DNA of 20,089 bases from Candidatus Caccousia avistercoris (GCA_018715025.1 DVMK01000162.1:1-20089); one strand, 5' to 3'. Shown: positions 6,566 to 15,611, counted from the stretch's first letter. Notes: generated from the sequence alone by a model not told the origin. Program-made: numbers and translations.

Positions 6566-7819
6566 ATGTTTCAGAATATGATGGATACCATCGGCTTCGT
6601 GAGCGGCGCCGACCCGGAGGTTGGCGCCGCCATGGCGGACGAGCTGGGCCGCCAGCGCCGCAACCTGGAGCTGATCGCCTCAGAAAACCTGGTTTCCCCC
6701 GCCGTGATGGCCGCCATGGGGAGCGTGCTCACCAACAAATACGCCGAGGGTTACCCGGGCAAGCGCTACTACGGAGGCTGCGAGCATGTGGACGTGGTGG
6801 AGGACATCGCCCGCGACCGTGCCTGCAGACTGTTCGGCGCAGAGCACGCCAACGTGCAGCCCCACTCCGGCGCGCAGGCCAACATGGCGGTTTACTTCGC
6901 CCTGCTGAACGTGGGCGACACCGTCATGGGCATGAACCTGGCGGAGGGCGGCCACCTGACCCACGGCTCCCCGGTGAACATGTCCGGCAAATACTTCAAT
7001 TTCGTCCCCTACGGCGTCAGCCCGGAGGACGGCCGCATCGACTACGAAAAGCTGTACGAGCAGGCCATGCAGGTAAAGCCCAGGATGATCGTGGCCGGCG
7101 CCAGCGCCTACCCCCGCGCCATTGATTTCAAGAAATTCCGTGAGATCTGCGACGCCTGCGGGGCGTACCTGATGGTGGACATGGCCCACATTGCGGGGCT
7201 GGTGGCCTCCGGCGACCATCAGAACCCGGTGGAATGGGCCCACGTGGTGACCACCACCACCCACAAGACCCTGCGCGGCCCCCGCGGCGGCCTGATCCTC
7301 TGCAAGGAGGAGTTTGCCAAGGCCATTGACAAGGCGGTGTTCCCCGGCACCCAGGGCGGCCCTCTCATGCACATCATCGCGGGCAAGGCCGTCTGCCTGG
7401 GCGAGGCTTTGAAGCCGGAGTTCAAGGAGTACGGCCACCGGGTGTGCGCCAACGCCCAGGCCCTGGCCAAGGGCCTGCTGAGCCGCGGGGTGAACCTGGT
7501 TTCCGGCGGCACCGACAACCATTTGATGCTGGTGGATCTCACCGGCCTGGAACTGACCGGCAAAGAGCTGGAGCGCCGCCTGGACTCGGTGTACATTACC
7601 GCCAACAAGAACACCGTGCCCAACGAGCAGCGCAGCCCCTTTGTCACCAGCGGCCTGCGCCTCGGCACCCCCGCCGTCACCACCCGCGGCCTGGGCGTGG
7701 AGGATATGGACAAGGTGGCCCAGTGCATTGCCCTGGCTGTCCACGATTTTGAAAAGAATGAGGAAAATATCCGGGAGACGGTAAAGGGAATCTGCGAAAA
7801 ATATCCCCTTTACGAATAA
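6566..7819 (+). CDS. glyA: GlyA, serine hydroxymethyltransferase
   Basis: This PLP enzyme interconverts serine plus THF with glycine plus 5,10-methylene-THF. It provides both glycine for PurD and one-carbon units for PurN and AICAR transformylase, which fits its place next to the purine genes. The 417-residue length is usual. Signatures are RNLELIASENLVSPAVM, NKYAEGYPGKRYYGGCEHVD, ANVQPHSGAQANMAVYFALL, GGHLTHGSPVNMSGKYF, DMAHIAGLVASG, and the PLP-binding Lys234 in TTTTHKTLRGPRGG. ATG 6566 follows GAAGGAG (6551-6557) with 8-nt spacing. An upstream in-frame TTG overlaps the -35 box and is not credible. The gene has its own promoter and terminator, so it is probably monocistronic. Confidence 0.98.
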   Translation: MFQNMMDTIGFVSGADPEVGAAMADELGRQRRNLELIASENLVSPAVMAAMGSVLTNKYAEGYPGKRYYGGCEHVDVVEDIARDRACRLFGAEHANVQPHSGAQANMAVYFALLNVGDTVMGMNLAEGGHLTHGSPVNMSGKYFNFVPYGVSPEDGRIDYEKLYEQAMQVKPRMIVAGASAYPRAIDFKKFREICDACGAYLMVDMAHIAGLVASGDHQNPVEWAHVVTTTTHKTLRGPRGGLILCKEEFAKAIDKAVFPGTQGGPLMHIIAGKAVCLGEALKPEFKEYGHRVCANAQALAKGLLSRGVNLVSGGTDNHLMLVDLTGLELTGKELERRLDSVYITANKNTVPNEQRSPFVTSGLRLGTPAVTTRGLGVEDMDKVAQCIALAVHDFEKNEENIRETVKGICEKYPLYE

Positions 7820-7841
7820 ATCCTCCGTCAGGATCCACACG

Positions 7842-7878
7842 CCCCCAGGGAAGCGAACCGGCTTCTCTGGGGGTTTTT
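7842..7878 (+). terminator. Intrinsic terminator after glyA
   Basis: A 13-bp stem (7842-7854 with 7861-7873; CCCCCAG and GAAGC segments, one G-U pair) with a 6-nt loop is followed by TTTTT. It lies 22 bases after the glyA stop and separates glyA from the recJ promoter. Confidence 0.93.
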
Positions 7879-7930
7879 CGCCGGGAAACGCCTGGAAATC
7901 CCCCGAAAGAGGCCGAAAATGAAAAAATTC

Positions 7931-7959
7931 TTGAATAACATTATTTGGAATGGTACAAT
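7931..7959 (+). promoter_or_regulatory. Sigma-A promoter of the recJ-rel operon, extended -10
   Basis: TTGAAT (7931-7936), a 17-nt spacer and TACAAT (7954-7959), with TG at 7951-7952 forming an extended -10, predict a start near 7966. The roughly 93-nt leader contains a 7-bp G/C hairpin (GGGGCGG 8017-8023 with CCGCCCC 8029-8035) just before the recJ ribosome binding site. No other promoter was found before 15504, so this one probably drives five genes. Confidence 0.88.
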
Positions 7960-8058
7960 AAATAATTATGGTAAATCCTGCGGCATCCGGCTTTGCGGGG
8001 TGTCCGGAATTTTTTGGGGGCGGCCCCGCCGCCCCTGCGAGCGAGGAGCGGCGGAAGC

Positions 8059-10113
8059 ATGAAGCTATGGAAGGTGAATGCAAGAAGCAGGGAGGAGACG
8101 GACCGTCTGCAGAGGGAAACGGGTCTGCCTTCTGTTTTGGCGCGCCTGCTGGCGGCCAGAGGGTTCCGCAGCAGGGACGAGGTGGAGTCCTTTTTTGAGG
8201 GGGACGGCGGTGGGTTCGAGCCCCTGCGCTTTCTGGATATGGACAAGGCAGTGGAAAGGATCCGCCGGGCGCTGGACGGCTTCGAGCGCATTGCCGTGTA
8301 TGGGGACTACGACGCGGACGGCGTGACGGCCACCGCGGTGCTGTATTCCTATTTGGAATCCTGCGGGGCCAATGTGATGTATTATATTCCGGATCGGGAG
8401 GGGGAGGGCTACGGCATGAACTGCCGCGCCCTTGACGTGCTTCACGGCTACGAGGTTCAGCTTGTAATTACGGTGGACAACGGCGTTTCGTCCCTGGAAG
8501 AGGTGGAGTATGCCGCTTCCCTGGGGATGGACGTGGTGGTGACGGACCACCACCAGCCCCGGGCCCAGCTGCCTGCGGCCTGCGCTGTGGTGGATCCGCA
8601 CCGCCCCGGCTGCAGCAGCCGGTTCAAGGATCTTTCCGGTGTGGGGGTGGCCTTCCAGCTGGTCATGGCCCTGGAGGGCGAGGACTGCGACGTGCAGGGC
8701 CTGCTGGAAAATTACGCCGATCTGGTGTGCATCGGCACCATTGGCGACGTGGTGCCCCTCACCGGCGAAAACCGCATCTTTGTGCGGGAGGGGCTGCGTC
8801 TTCTTTCCCAGACCGACCGCCTGGGCGTGCAGGCCCTTTTAGAGCGGGCCGGCATGGAGGGCAGGCCGCTCACCGCGGTGAACGTGGCCTTCACCCTGGT
8901 GCCGCGCATCAACGCCACCGGCCGCATCGGCGCCCCAGACCGGGCGGTGCGCCTTCTGGTTTCGGAATTTCCGGAGGAAGCGGAAGAGCTGGCGGAGGAT
9001 ATCTGCCGGGACAACGATATCCGCAGGCAGATTGAAAGCGAAATTTATGAGAGCGCCCTGGAACAGCTTCGCCGGGAGCCGGAACGGCTGCGGGAGAGGG
9101 TCCTGGTGGTGGAGGGGAAGGACTGGCACCACGGGGTGATCGGCATTGTGGCCTCCCGCCTGACAGACCGGTTCGGGAAGCCAAGCTTCGTGATTTCCTG
9201 TACAGGGGAAGAGGCCCGGGCCTCCGGCCGCAGTGTGGAGGGGTTCCACCTGTTTGAGGCGGTGCTTTCCTGTGAAGGCCTGCTCACCCGGTTTGGCGGC
9301 CACCCCATGGCGGCCGGGCTCAGCCTGCCAACAGAGAACGTGGGCCGCTTCCGGCAGGCCGTCAATCAATGGGCGGCTGCCCGCGCCCCGGTGTTCCCCC
9401 AGCTTGCCGTTGACTGCCCCCTGGCCCCGGGGGAGCTGACGCTGGAGGTTCCCCGCGCCATGGCCCTGCTGGAGCCCTACGGCACCGGGAACCCGCCGCC
9501 CCTGTTCGGCCTGTTTGGGGCCGCCCTGGCGGACGTTACCCCGGTGGGCGGCGGCAGGCACCTGCGGCTCACTGTGAAAAAGGACGGCTATTCCATACGG
9601 TGCATGCGGTTCGGCACCACCCTGGAGGAATTCGCTTACCGCCCCGGGGATCTGCTGGACCTGGCCCTTACCCTGGAGGAACGGGAGTACCTGGGGGCGC
9701 CCAGCCTTTCTGTCAGCGTGAAAGAGCTGCGCCCCGCGGGCGTGGACGAAAAGGCCCTGTTGGAAAGCCGCGCCGCCTGGGAAACGGCCCGCCTGGGCGG
9801 CCGCCTTTCCCCCCAGGCCCGGCAGGCCCTTCTTCCAAGCCGGGAGGATTTTGCCCTGGTGTACCGGTTCCTTCGGGAAGGGAACGGCTTTTCCGGCGGG
9901 GCGGAATGCCTGTGGCTTCGCCTGGGCGGGCGGCTGCCCCTGGGCAAAATCCTGCTGTGCCTGGAGGTGCTGGCGGAGCATTCCCTGGTGCGGGCGGAGT
10001 TTTCCGGCGATTTTTGCCGGGCTGTGCTGCTGCCGGCCGCCGGGAAGGTGAATTTGTTCGATTCCAATATTCTGCGCCGGATTTCCGCTGCAGAACGAGG
10101 GGAGGGAGCGTAA
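8059..10113 (+). CDS. recJ: RecJ, single-stranded-DNA-specific 5'-3' exonuclease
   Basis: RecJ degrades single-stranded DNA from 5' ends in recombinational and mismatch repair. DHH-superfamily motifs are clear: GDYDADGVTATAVL (metal-binding Asp83 and Asp85), TVDNGVSS, VVTDHHQPRAQLP (Asp163-His164-His165) and RINATGRIG. The DHHA1 half follows with GKDWHHGVIGIVASRL, ASGRSVEGFHLFE and FGGHPMAAGLSL, then an OB-fold region with GTGNPPPLFG. The 684 residues agree with Firmicutes RecJ, and a C-terminal extension of about 120 residues follows the OB fold. ATG 8059 has AGGAG at 8044-8048. An upstream in-frame start at 7993 would lie before that site. Its stop codon directly abuts the rel ATG. Confidence 0.97.
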   Translation: MKLWKVNARSREETDRLQRETGLPSVLARLLAARGFRSRDEVESFFEGDGGGFEPLRFLDMDKAVERIRRALDGFERIAVYGDYDADGVTATAVLYSYLESCGANVMYYIPDREGEGYGMNCRALDVLHGYEVQLVITVDNGVSSLEEVEYAASLGMDVVVTDHHQPRAQLPAACAVVDPHRPGCSSRFKDLSGVGVAFQLVMALEGEDCDVQGLLENYADLVCIGTIGDVVPLTGENRIFVREGLRLLSQTDRLGVQALLERAGMEGRPLTAVNVAFTLVPRINATGRIGAPDRAVRLLVSEFPEEAEELAEDICRDNDIRRQIESEIYESALEQLRREPERLRERVLVVEGKDWHHGVIGIVASRLTDRFGKPSFVISCTGEEARASGRSVEGFHLFEAVLSCEGLLTRFGGHPMAAGLSLPTENVGRFRQAVNQWAAARAPVFPQLAVDCPLAPGELTLEVPRAMALLEPYGTGNPPPLFGLFGAALADVTPVGGGRHLRLTVKKDGYSIRCMRFGTTLEEFAYRPGDLLDLALTLEEREYLGAPSLSVSVKELRPAGVDEKALLESRAAWETARLGGRLSPQARQALLPSREDFALVYRFLREGNGFSGGAECLWLRLGGRLPLGKILLCLEVLAEHSLVRAEFSGDFCRAVLLPAAGKVNLFDSNILRRISAAERGEGA

Positions 10114-12399
10114 ATGGCGGAACAACAGCAGGGCGGAAAGGTGCTTGACGCCCGGAAGGGAGAAAACAGCCCGGCGGCTGTGGTGCCCCGCCGGGAGGAC
10201 GCGCTGGTGGTCCCGGAAAAGCCGGAGGAACTGAAAACCTATGAGGATCTGCTGGGCCTTATCCGCGCCTCTGAGCATGAGTACAGCCTGGGGATTGTCG
10301 ACAAGGCGTACCAGCTGGCAGAGTCTCAGCATCACGACCAGAGGCGCCTTTCCGGCGCGCCGTACATCTCCCATCCTCTGGCGGTGGCCTGCATTCTGGT
10401 GGAGCTTGGCATGGATACGGAGTCTGTGGCGGCCGGCCTTCTTCACGACGTGGTGGAGGACACCCCCGTCACCCTGGAGCAGGTGAAAAAGCAGTTCGGC
10501 GCTGAAATTGCCGGGCTGATTGACGGCGTCACCAAGCTGGGCCGCATCCCCTATTCCTCCCGGGAGGAGCAGCAGGCGGAAAACATCCGGAAAATGCTCA
10601 TCGCCATGGCGGAGGATATCCGGGTGATTATCATCAAATTGGCAGACCGCCTGCACAATATGCGCACCGCCGCCTACTGGAAGCCCCAGAAGCAGCGGGA
10701 CAAGGCCCTGGAAAATATGGAGGTGTACGCCCCCATCGCCCACCGGCTGGGCATCCGGGCCGTCAAAGAGGAGCTGGAGGACCGTTCCCTCCGCTACCTG
10801 GACCCGGTGGCCTACCAGGAGATTGAGCACGGCCTGGCCCTGCGCAGCGAGGAGCGCCGTTCCTTTATCGAGCTGACTATGGCCCGCATCAAGGAACGGG
10901 TGGCCCCCATCATCCCCAACGTGTACCTGAGTGGCCGGGTGAAGAGCATCAACAGCATTTACCGGAAAATGTTCATCCAGGGGAAAAATATGGATGAAAT
11001 TTATGATATTTACGCCGTGCGTGTCATTGTGGACACGGTGGAGGACTGCTACAACGTGCTGGGCATTGTGCACGACATGTTCCGCCCGCTGCCCAACCGG
11101 TTCAAGGACTATATCTCCACCCCAAAGCCCAATATGTACCAGTCCCTGCACACCACCGTGATCGGCAAGGAGGGCATCCCCTTTGAGGTGCAGATCCGCA
11201 CCTGGGAGATGCATCACACCGCAGAGTACGGCATCGCGGCCCACTGGAAGTACAAGCTGGGCATTTCCGGCGGCGGCGACTCCCTGGAAAAGCGGCTGGT
11301 CTGGATTCGCCAGATGCTGGAAAATCAGAAGGACAGCGGCGACGCCACCGACCTGATCCGCACCATCAAGTCCGACCTTTCCCCGGAGGAGGTCTTTGTG
11401 TTCACCCCCAAGGGCGAGGTGATCAGCCTGCCGGCCGGTTCCACCGTCATAGATTTCGCCTACGCCATTCACAGCGCCGTTGGCAACCGGATGATCGGCG
11501 CCAAGGTGGACAAGCGCATCGTACCCATCGATTACAAGGTGAAAACCGGCGAGATTGTGGAGATTCTCACCACCAAGGAGGTGGGGAAGGGCCCCAGCCG
11601 CGACTGGCTGAAAATTGTGAAAACAAGCGAGGCCAGGAACAAGATCCGCCAGTGGTTCAAGCGGGAAAAACGGGAAGAAAACATTGTGGAGGGCAAGGCC
11701 GAGCTGGAGCGGGAGCTGAAGCGGGCCAACATTGAGTTTACCGACGAGGAAATGGCCGCCTTTCTGGAAAACATCGGCCGCAGGCAGAACTGCCAGAACG
11801 CGGACGACGTGTACTCGGCCATTGGCTACGGCGGCATTCAGCTTTGGAAGCTGATGCCAAAGGTGAAGGAGGACTACATGAAGTCCCGCCGGCAGCAGGC
11901 CCCCCGTGAGCTTGCGCCGCCCAAGCCCTCCCCCCAGGGGAAAAAGCCCGCCAGCGGCGTGGTGGTGGACGGCATGGACAACTGCCTCATCAAGTTTTCC
12001 CGCTGCTGCAGCCCCCTTCCCGGCGACGAGATCATCGGCTTTATCACCAGAGGCTTCGGCGTTTCCATTCACAAGAGAAGCTGCTCCAACGTGCCGAAGG
12101 ATTTGAAGACGGCCGCCGAGCCGGAGCGGTGGATCAGCGCCCACTGGGTGGGCGAGGTGAAGGAAGAATTCAAAACCACGCTGGAAATCCTGGCCAACGA
12201 CCGCTCCGGCCTGCTGGCCGACGTGACCCAGCAGCTGTTCAACATGCACATCTCCATTCACACCCTGAACTCCCGTGAAACGAAGGACGGCTGCGCCGTC
12301 ATCAGCGTTTCCATCACCATCAACGGGCGGGATCATCTGCAGAGCATCATCGACAGGCTTTCCCGCATCGACGGGATTCTCTCGGTGCGCCGCCCCTGA
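10114..12399 (+). CDS. rel: Rel, bifunctional (p)ppGpp synthetase/hydrolase
   Basis: This long RelA/SpoT homologue makes and degrades the stringent-response alarmone. In order it has an HD hydrolase domain (His111-Asp112 in LLHDVVEDTP, and LADRLHNMRT), a synthetase domain (DEIYDIYAVRVIV, then RFKD at 329-332, NMYQSLHTTV, VQIRTWEMHHTAEYGIAAHW), a TGS domain (VFVFTPKGEVISLPAGSTVIDFAY), a Cys-rich zinc-finger region (SRCCSPLPGDEIIGF, then IHKRSC) and a C-terminal ACT domain (LEILANDRSGLLADVTQ). The RxKD motif and intact HD residues are those of bifunctional enzymes, so hydrolysis should be active. The 761-residue length is standard. ATG 10114 touches the recJ TAA, and GGAGGG (10101-10106) lies inside the recJ end, implying coupled translation. 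Confidence 0.98.
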   Translation: MAEQQQGGKVLDARKGENSPAAVVPRREDALVVPEKPEELKTYEDLLGLIRASEHEYSLGIVDKAYQLAESQHHDQRRLSGAPYISHPLAVACILVELGMDTESVAAGLLHDVVEDTPVTLEQVKKQFGAEIAGLIDGVTKLGRIPYSSREEQQAENIRKMLIAMAEDIRVIIIKLADRLHNMRTAAYWKPQKQRDKALENMEVYAPIAHRLGIRAVKEELEDRSLRYLDPVAYQEIEHGLALRSEERRSFIELTMARIKERVAPIIPNVYLSGRVKSINSIYRKMFIQGKNMDEIYDIYAVRVIVDTVEDCYNVLGIVHDMFRPLPNRFKDYISTPKPNMYQSLHTTVIGKEGIPFEVQIRTWEMHHTAEYGIAAHWKYKLGISGGGDSLEKRLVWIRQMLENQKDSGDATDLIRTIKSDLSPEEVFVFTPKGEVISLPAGSTVIDFAYAIHSAVGNRMIGAKVDKRIVPIDYKVKTGEIVEILTTKEVGKGPSRDWLKIVKTSEARNKIRQWFKREKREENIVEGKAELERELKRANIEFTDEEMAAFLENIGRRQNCQNADDVYSAIGYGGIQLWKLMPKVKEDYMKSRRQQAPRELAPPKPSPQGKKPASGVVVDGMDNCLIKFSRCCSPLPGDEIIGFITRGFGVSIHKRSCSNVPKDLKTAAEPERWISAHWVGEVKEEFKTTLEILANDRSGLLADVTQQLFNMHISIHTLNSRETKDGCAVISVSITINGRDHLQSIIDRLSRIDGILSVRRP

Positions 12400-12427
12400 T
12401 TCGTTCCATACCGTAGGAGGGATTTAT

Positions 12428-13054
12428 ATGACAGAGATCACCGGGCTTCCCCTGGGCCCGCTTATGACCAATTGCTATTTTGTGCGGGACACGGAAACCG
12501 GCGACGCCGTGGTGGTGGATCCGGGCGGGTTTTCCCCGGCGCTGGTGCGCCAGGCAGAGCTGGTGGGGAAAGAAAATGTGAAGGGCATTTTGCTCACCCA
12601 TTGCCATTTTGACCATATCATGGGCGTGGCCCAGCTGAAGCGGCTCACCGGCGCGCCCGTTTACCTGCCGGAGGAGGAGGCCGGCTTCCCCGCCGACGCT
12701 TCCCTGAACCTGATGGGCATGCTGCCCGGGGAGCAGCTGCGCCCCTTTGCGGCAGACGTGCTGGTAAGGGGGGAAGGCCCCCTTTCCATCGGCAGCCTCC
12801 GCTTTCAGGTGCTCCACACCCCGGGGCACACGGCGGGAAGCCGGTGCTACCTGATTGGCAGGGACCTGCTTTCCGGCGACACCCTGTTTCAGTACAGCGT
12901 AGGCCGCACAGACTTCCCCACCGGGAACGGGGCGACCCTGCTGGCTTCGGTGCGCCGCCTGGCCGCCCTTCCCGGCGACTACCAGGTGTACCCCGGCCAT
13001 GGGGATGCCACCACCCTGGAGGCGGAACGCCGCTACAACCCCTACCTGCAATAA
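12428..13054 (+). CDS. Metallo-beta-lactamase-fold hydrolase (glyoxalase II-like)
   Basis: This 208-residue protein carries the complete dinuclear metal signature: His58, His60, Asp62 and His63 in THCHFDH, a further histidine in HTPGHTAGS, the bridging Asp in SGDTLF, and the last His in YPGHGDATT. Small stand-alone enzymes of this YqgX/GloB-like group hydrolyse thioesters or related substrates, but the substrate here cannot be assigned. ATG 12428 is preceded by AGGAGG (12415-12420) with 7-nt spacing, 28 bases after rel. The rel - MBL hydrolase - hemZ order recurs in Clostridia from general knowledge. The dtd gene that often sits between rel and this hydrolase is missing here. Confidence 0.92.
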   Translation: MTEITGLPLGPLMTNCYFVRDTETGDAVVVDPGGFSPALVRQAELVGKENVKGILLTHCHFDHIMGVAQLKRLTGAPVYLPEEEAGFPADASLNLMGMLPGEQLRPFAADVLVRGEGPLSIGSLRFQVLHTPGHTAGSRCYLIGRDLLSGDTLFQYSVGRTDFPTGNGATLLASVRRLAALPGDYQVYPGHGDATTLEAERRYNPYLQ

Positions 13055-13070
13055 AGAAAGGCGGAACGCT

Positions 13071-14576
13071 TTGAAACTGCTGCTGTACGGTCATGGATTT
13101 CACTACGAGATGGAAAATATCTGCCGGCTGTTTTTTCACCAGGAGCGGATTGAGGTGGAAGAGAACAGCCGCACGCTGCCCGGGCCGGGCTCCGCCCTGG
13201 TGATGCGGGAGCCGGGGGAGGGGGGAGATTCCCTCTCGGCAGAGGTTTGGCTGGAAAACTTTCGGGAAAGGGCGGAGGAAACGGCCCCATGCGGCGCCAC
13301 GCCCCAGGAGCTGGAACGCCGCCTGGCCGTGCTGCTGTTCGGCCTTCTCTCTTCGGCGCGGGGAATACGGCCCCAGTGGGGAATCCTCACCGGGGTGCGC
13401 CCGGTAAAATTTCTCCGCTCCCTCTCGGAAAAGTATGGGGAGGAGGAGGCTGCCCGCCGGTTCCGGGAGGATTACCTGGTTTCGCCGGAAAAGCTGGCCC
13501 TCAGCCAGGCTACCATGGCGCACGAGGGGCCCCTTCTGGCCCGCAGCCGTGGGGATTCCTGCAGCCTGTACGTGTCCATTCCCTTCTGCCCTACCCGTTG
13601 CGCCTACTGCTCCTTCGTCTCCTCCTCGGTGGAAAAGACGGTGAAGCTGGTGCCGCAGTACGTGGAGCTTCTGTGCCGTGAGCTGGAGCACACGGCGCAG
13701 GTGGTGCGCCGGTGCGGCCTGCGCGTGGAGTCGGTGTATTTCGGCGGCGGCACGCCCACCACCCTTTCCGCCGCTCAGCTTGCCCGCCTGCTGGCGGTGG
13801 TGCGGGGGGAATTTGACCTTTCTCACAGCCGGGAGCTGACGGTGGAGGCCGGCCGCCCCGACACCATTACGGAGGAAAAGCTGCTGGCCCTGCGGGAGGG
13901 GGGCGTCACCCGCATCAGCATCAATCCCCAGACCCTCAGCGACGATGTGCTGCGGCGCATCGGGCGGCGGCACACCACCGCCCAGACCCTGGAGGCCTTC
14001 CGTTTGGCCCGCGCCTGCGGCATGGACAACATCAATATGGATCTGATTGCGGGCCTGCCCGGCGACACGGCGCCCGGGTTCCGCCAGACTCTGGACGGGG
14101 TTTTGGCCCTTTCGCCTGAGAGCATCACGGTGCACACCCTTTCCCTGAAGCGCTCGGCGCAGATTTTTCAGGAGGGGGAAAGCCGGGAGCAGGAGGAGCG
14201 GGACGCCGCCGCCATGCTGGACTATGCCGCCGCCCGCCTGACCGGGGCGGGGTACCAGCCCTACTACCTGTACCGGCAGAGCCGCATGGTGGGCAACCTT
14301 GAGAACGTGGGCTGGTGCAGGCCGGGGCGGGAAAGCCCCTACAATGTGTATATCATGGATGAGACTCACACGATCCTGGCCTGCGGGGCGGGGGCCTCCA
14401 CCAAAGTGAAAGAGCCTGGAACAGACTGCCTGGAACGCATTTTTAACTTCAAATATCCGTATGAATATATCAGCCGGTTCCAGGAGGTGCTGGCGAGAAA
14501 AGATCGGGTGAAGGAGATCTATGATACGTTTGGAAAGTCAGTACATTCACTACAACAACACACTGGAGGCCATTAA
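13071..14576 (+). CDS. hemZ: HemZ, coproporphyrinogen III dehydrogenase-like radical SAM protein
   Basis: The N-terminal ~160 residues are the HemZ-specific region (LKLLLYGHGFHYEMENICRLFF, GILTGVRPVKFL). A radical SAM domain follows with the 4Fe-4S cluster cysteines 173, 177 and 180 in CPTRCAYCSF, then VYFGGGTPTTLSAAQL, ISINPQTLSDDVLRRIGR, and MDNINMDLIAGLPGD. The C-terminal part has YYLYRQSRMVGNLENVGW. Oxygen-independent oxidation of coproporphyrinogen III is the usual annotation, though a clostridial HemZ need not act in haem synthesis. The start is a TTG at 13071 with an AAGG-type site about 9 nt upstream. No ATG exists near the conserved N-terminus. The 501-residue length is normal. The last 56 bases overlap the next gene. 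Confidence 0.93.
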   Translation: MKLLLYGHGFHYEMENICRLFFHQERIEVEENSRTLPGPGSALVMREPGEGGDSLSAEVWLENFRERAEETAPCGATPQELERRLAVLLFGLLSSARGIRPQWGILTGVRPVKFLRSLSEKYGEEEAARRFREDYLVSPEKLALSQATMAHEGPLLARSRGDSCSLYVSIPFCPTRCAYCSFVSSSVEKTVKLVPQYVELLCRELEHTAQVVRRCGLRVESVYFGGGTPTTLSAAQLARLLAVVRGEFDLSHSRELTVEAGRPDTITEEKLLALREGGVTRISINPQTLSDDVLRRIGRRHTTAQTLEAFRLARACGMDNINMDLIAGLPGDTAPGFRQTLDGVLALSPESITVHTLSLKRSAQIFQEGESREQEERDAAAMLDYAAARLTGAGYQPYYLYRQSRMVGNLENVGWCRPGRESPYNVYIMDETHTILACGAGASTKVKEPGTDCLERIFNFKYPYEYISRFQEVLARKDRVKEIYDTFGKSVHSLQQHTGGH

Positions 14577-15468
14577 CCGCCGCGCCGGGGAGGATCCGCA
14601 GGCCTTCGCCAGGGACTCAGAGCAGGCCTACCAAAGCCAGCTGCGGCAGGTGGCGGCGCGGGCCGCCGGGCGCACGGGGGACTGCGGCGTAGTGCTGCTG
14701 GCAGGCCCTTCTGCCAGCGGGAAAACCACCACCGCCCACCTTCTCTCAGAAGCCTTGCGGCAGGAGGGGGTCAGCTCGCAGGTGATTTCCCTGGACGATT
14801 TTTACCTCAGCGAGGCGGACTCCCCCCGCCTGGAGGACGGCAGGCCGGATTTTGAGTCTGTGTACGCCCTGGACGTGCCGCAGATCAAAGAGTGCCTTTT
14901 GTCCCTGATGGAGACCCGCTCCTGCTGCATGCCGGTGTTTGACTTTGCCTCTCACCGGCCCAAAGCGGAAAAAAGGCGGGTGGAGCTGCCGCCCCATTCC
15001 CTGGTAATTCTGGAGGGGCTTCACGCCCTGAACCCCATCCTTTCCCAGGGGCTGCCCCGGGGGAAGCTGCTGCATGCGTACCTGAGCGTGAAGCAGGGGG
15101 TGGAAGGGGAGGGGGGACGCCCCCTGCTGGGCCCCAACGACATGCGCCTGGTGCGCCGCCTGGTGCGCGACGCCAGGTTCCGCGCCTGTACGGCAGAGCG
15201 CACGCTGGACATGTGGCCCTCTGTCATGCGGGGGGAATACCAGTACATCAAGCCCTTCCGCCCTTCGGCGGATCTCACCATCAACACCTTTCTGGCCTAC
15301 GAGGGCTGCGTCCTGCGGGGCGAAGCCCTGGCGCTGCTGGCGCAGGTGCCCTCCTCCAGCCCTCACTGGGGCGAGGCCTGCCGCCTGCGGGAAGCGGTGG
15401 CGGGCTTCACCCCGCTGCCCTCTTCCTGTGTGCCGGAAAAATCCATTCTGCACGAATTTTTGGGCTGA
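14521..15468 (+). CDS. P-loop nucleoside (uridine) kinase, PRK/URK family
   Basis: This 315-residue protein has an intact P-loop (Gly62-Thr69, GPSASGKT), the substrate loop SLDDFYLSEADSPRLEDGRPDFE, PVFDFASHRPK, and LVILEGLHALNPIL. These are typical of uridine kinase/phosphoribulokinase-fold enzymes. It should phosphorylate a nucleoside, probably uridine or cytidine, but the specificity is inferred. The clostridial relatives I know often carry a long N-terminal TGS/ThrRS-like part. Here only about 55 residues (YNNTLEAINRRAGEDP...) precede the P-loop, so this is a short version. ATG 14521 lies 4 nt after AAGGAG (14511-14516), inside hemZ. An in-frame TTG at 14530 is an alternative. No terminator was seen after it. 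Confidence 0.88.
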   Translation: MIRLESQYIHYNNTLEAINRRAGEDPQAFARDSEQAYQSQLRQVAARAAGRTGDCGVVLLAGPSASGKTTTAHLLSEALRQEGVSSQVISLDDFYLSEADSPRLEDGRPDFESVYALDVPQIKECLLSLMETRSCCMPVFDFASHRPKAEKRRVELPPHSLVILEGLHALNPILSQGLPRGKLLHAYLSVKQGVEGEGGRPLLGPNDMRLVRRLVRDARFRACTAERTLDMWPSVMRGEYQYIKPFRPSADLTINTFLAYEGCVLRGEALALLAQVPSSSPHWGEACRLREAVAGFTPLPSSCVPEKSILHEFLG

Positions 15469-15503
15469 GAAGCGAAGAAAACCGTCCTGTTTGCAAATGC
15501 GCC

Positions 15504-15532
15504 TTGTTTTTCCCTGCGGATGATGTTATAAT
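15504..15532 (+). promoter_or_regulatory. Sigma-A promoter of the zinc-ribbon gene, extended -10
   Basis: TTGTTT (15504-15509), a 17-nt spacer and TATAAT (15527-15532), with TG at 15524-15525, predict a start near 15539. The leader (about 73 nt) contains a small hairpin with arms GGCGG 15558-15562 and CCGCC 15567-15571. Confidence 0.87.
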
Positions 15533-15611
15533 GCCAGTAGAAAGGCTGCAGGGCGGAGGCGGACGGCCGCCCACCGCAGATGCGGGCGAAGGAAAAGGAG
15601 AGTGTATCGAA

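Noticed and set aside
8839..12336. Very long open frame on the minus strand (over 1,100 codons)
   Set aside because: It lies opposite recJ and rel, whose motifs are unmistakable. Its translation is low-complexity (His, Gly, Gln and Val rich), as expected from the shadow of G/C-biased third positions. The same holds for the long minus frames opposite glyA, rarA and uraA.
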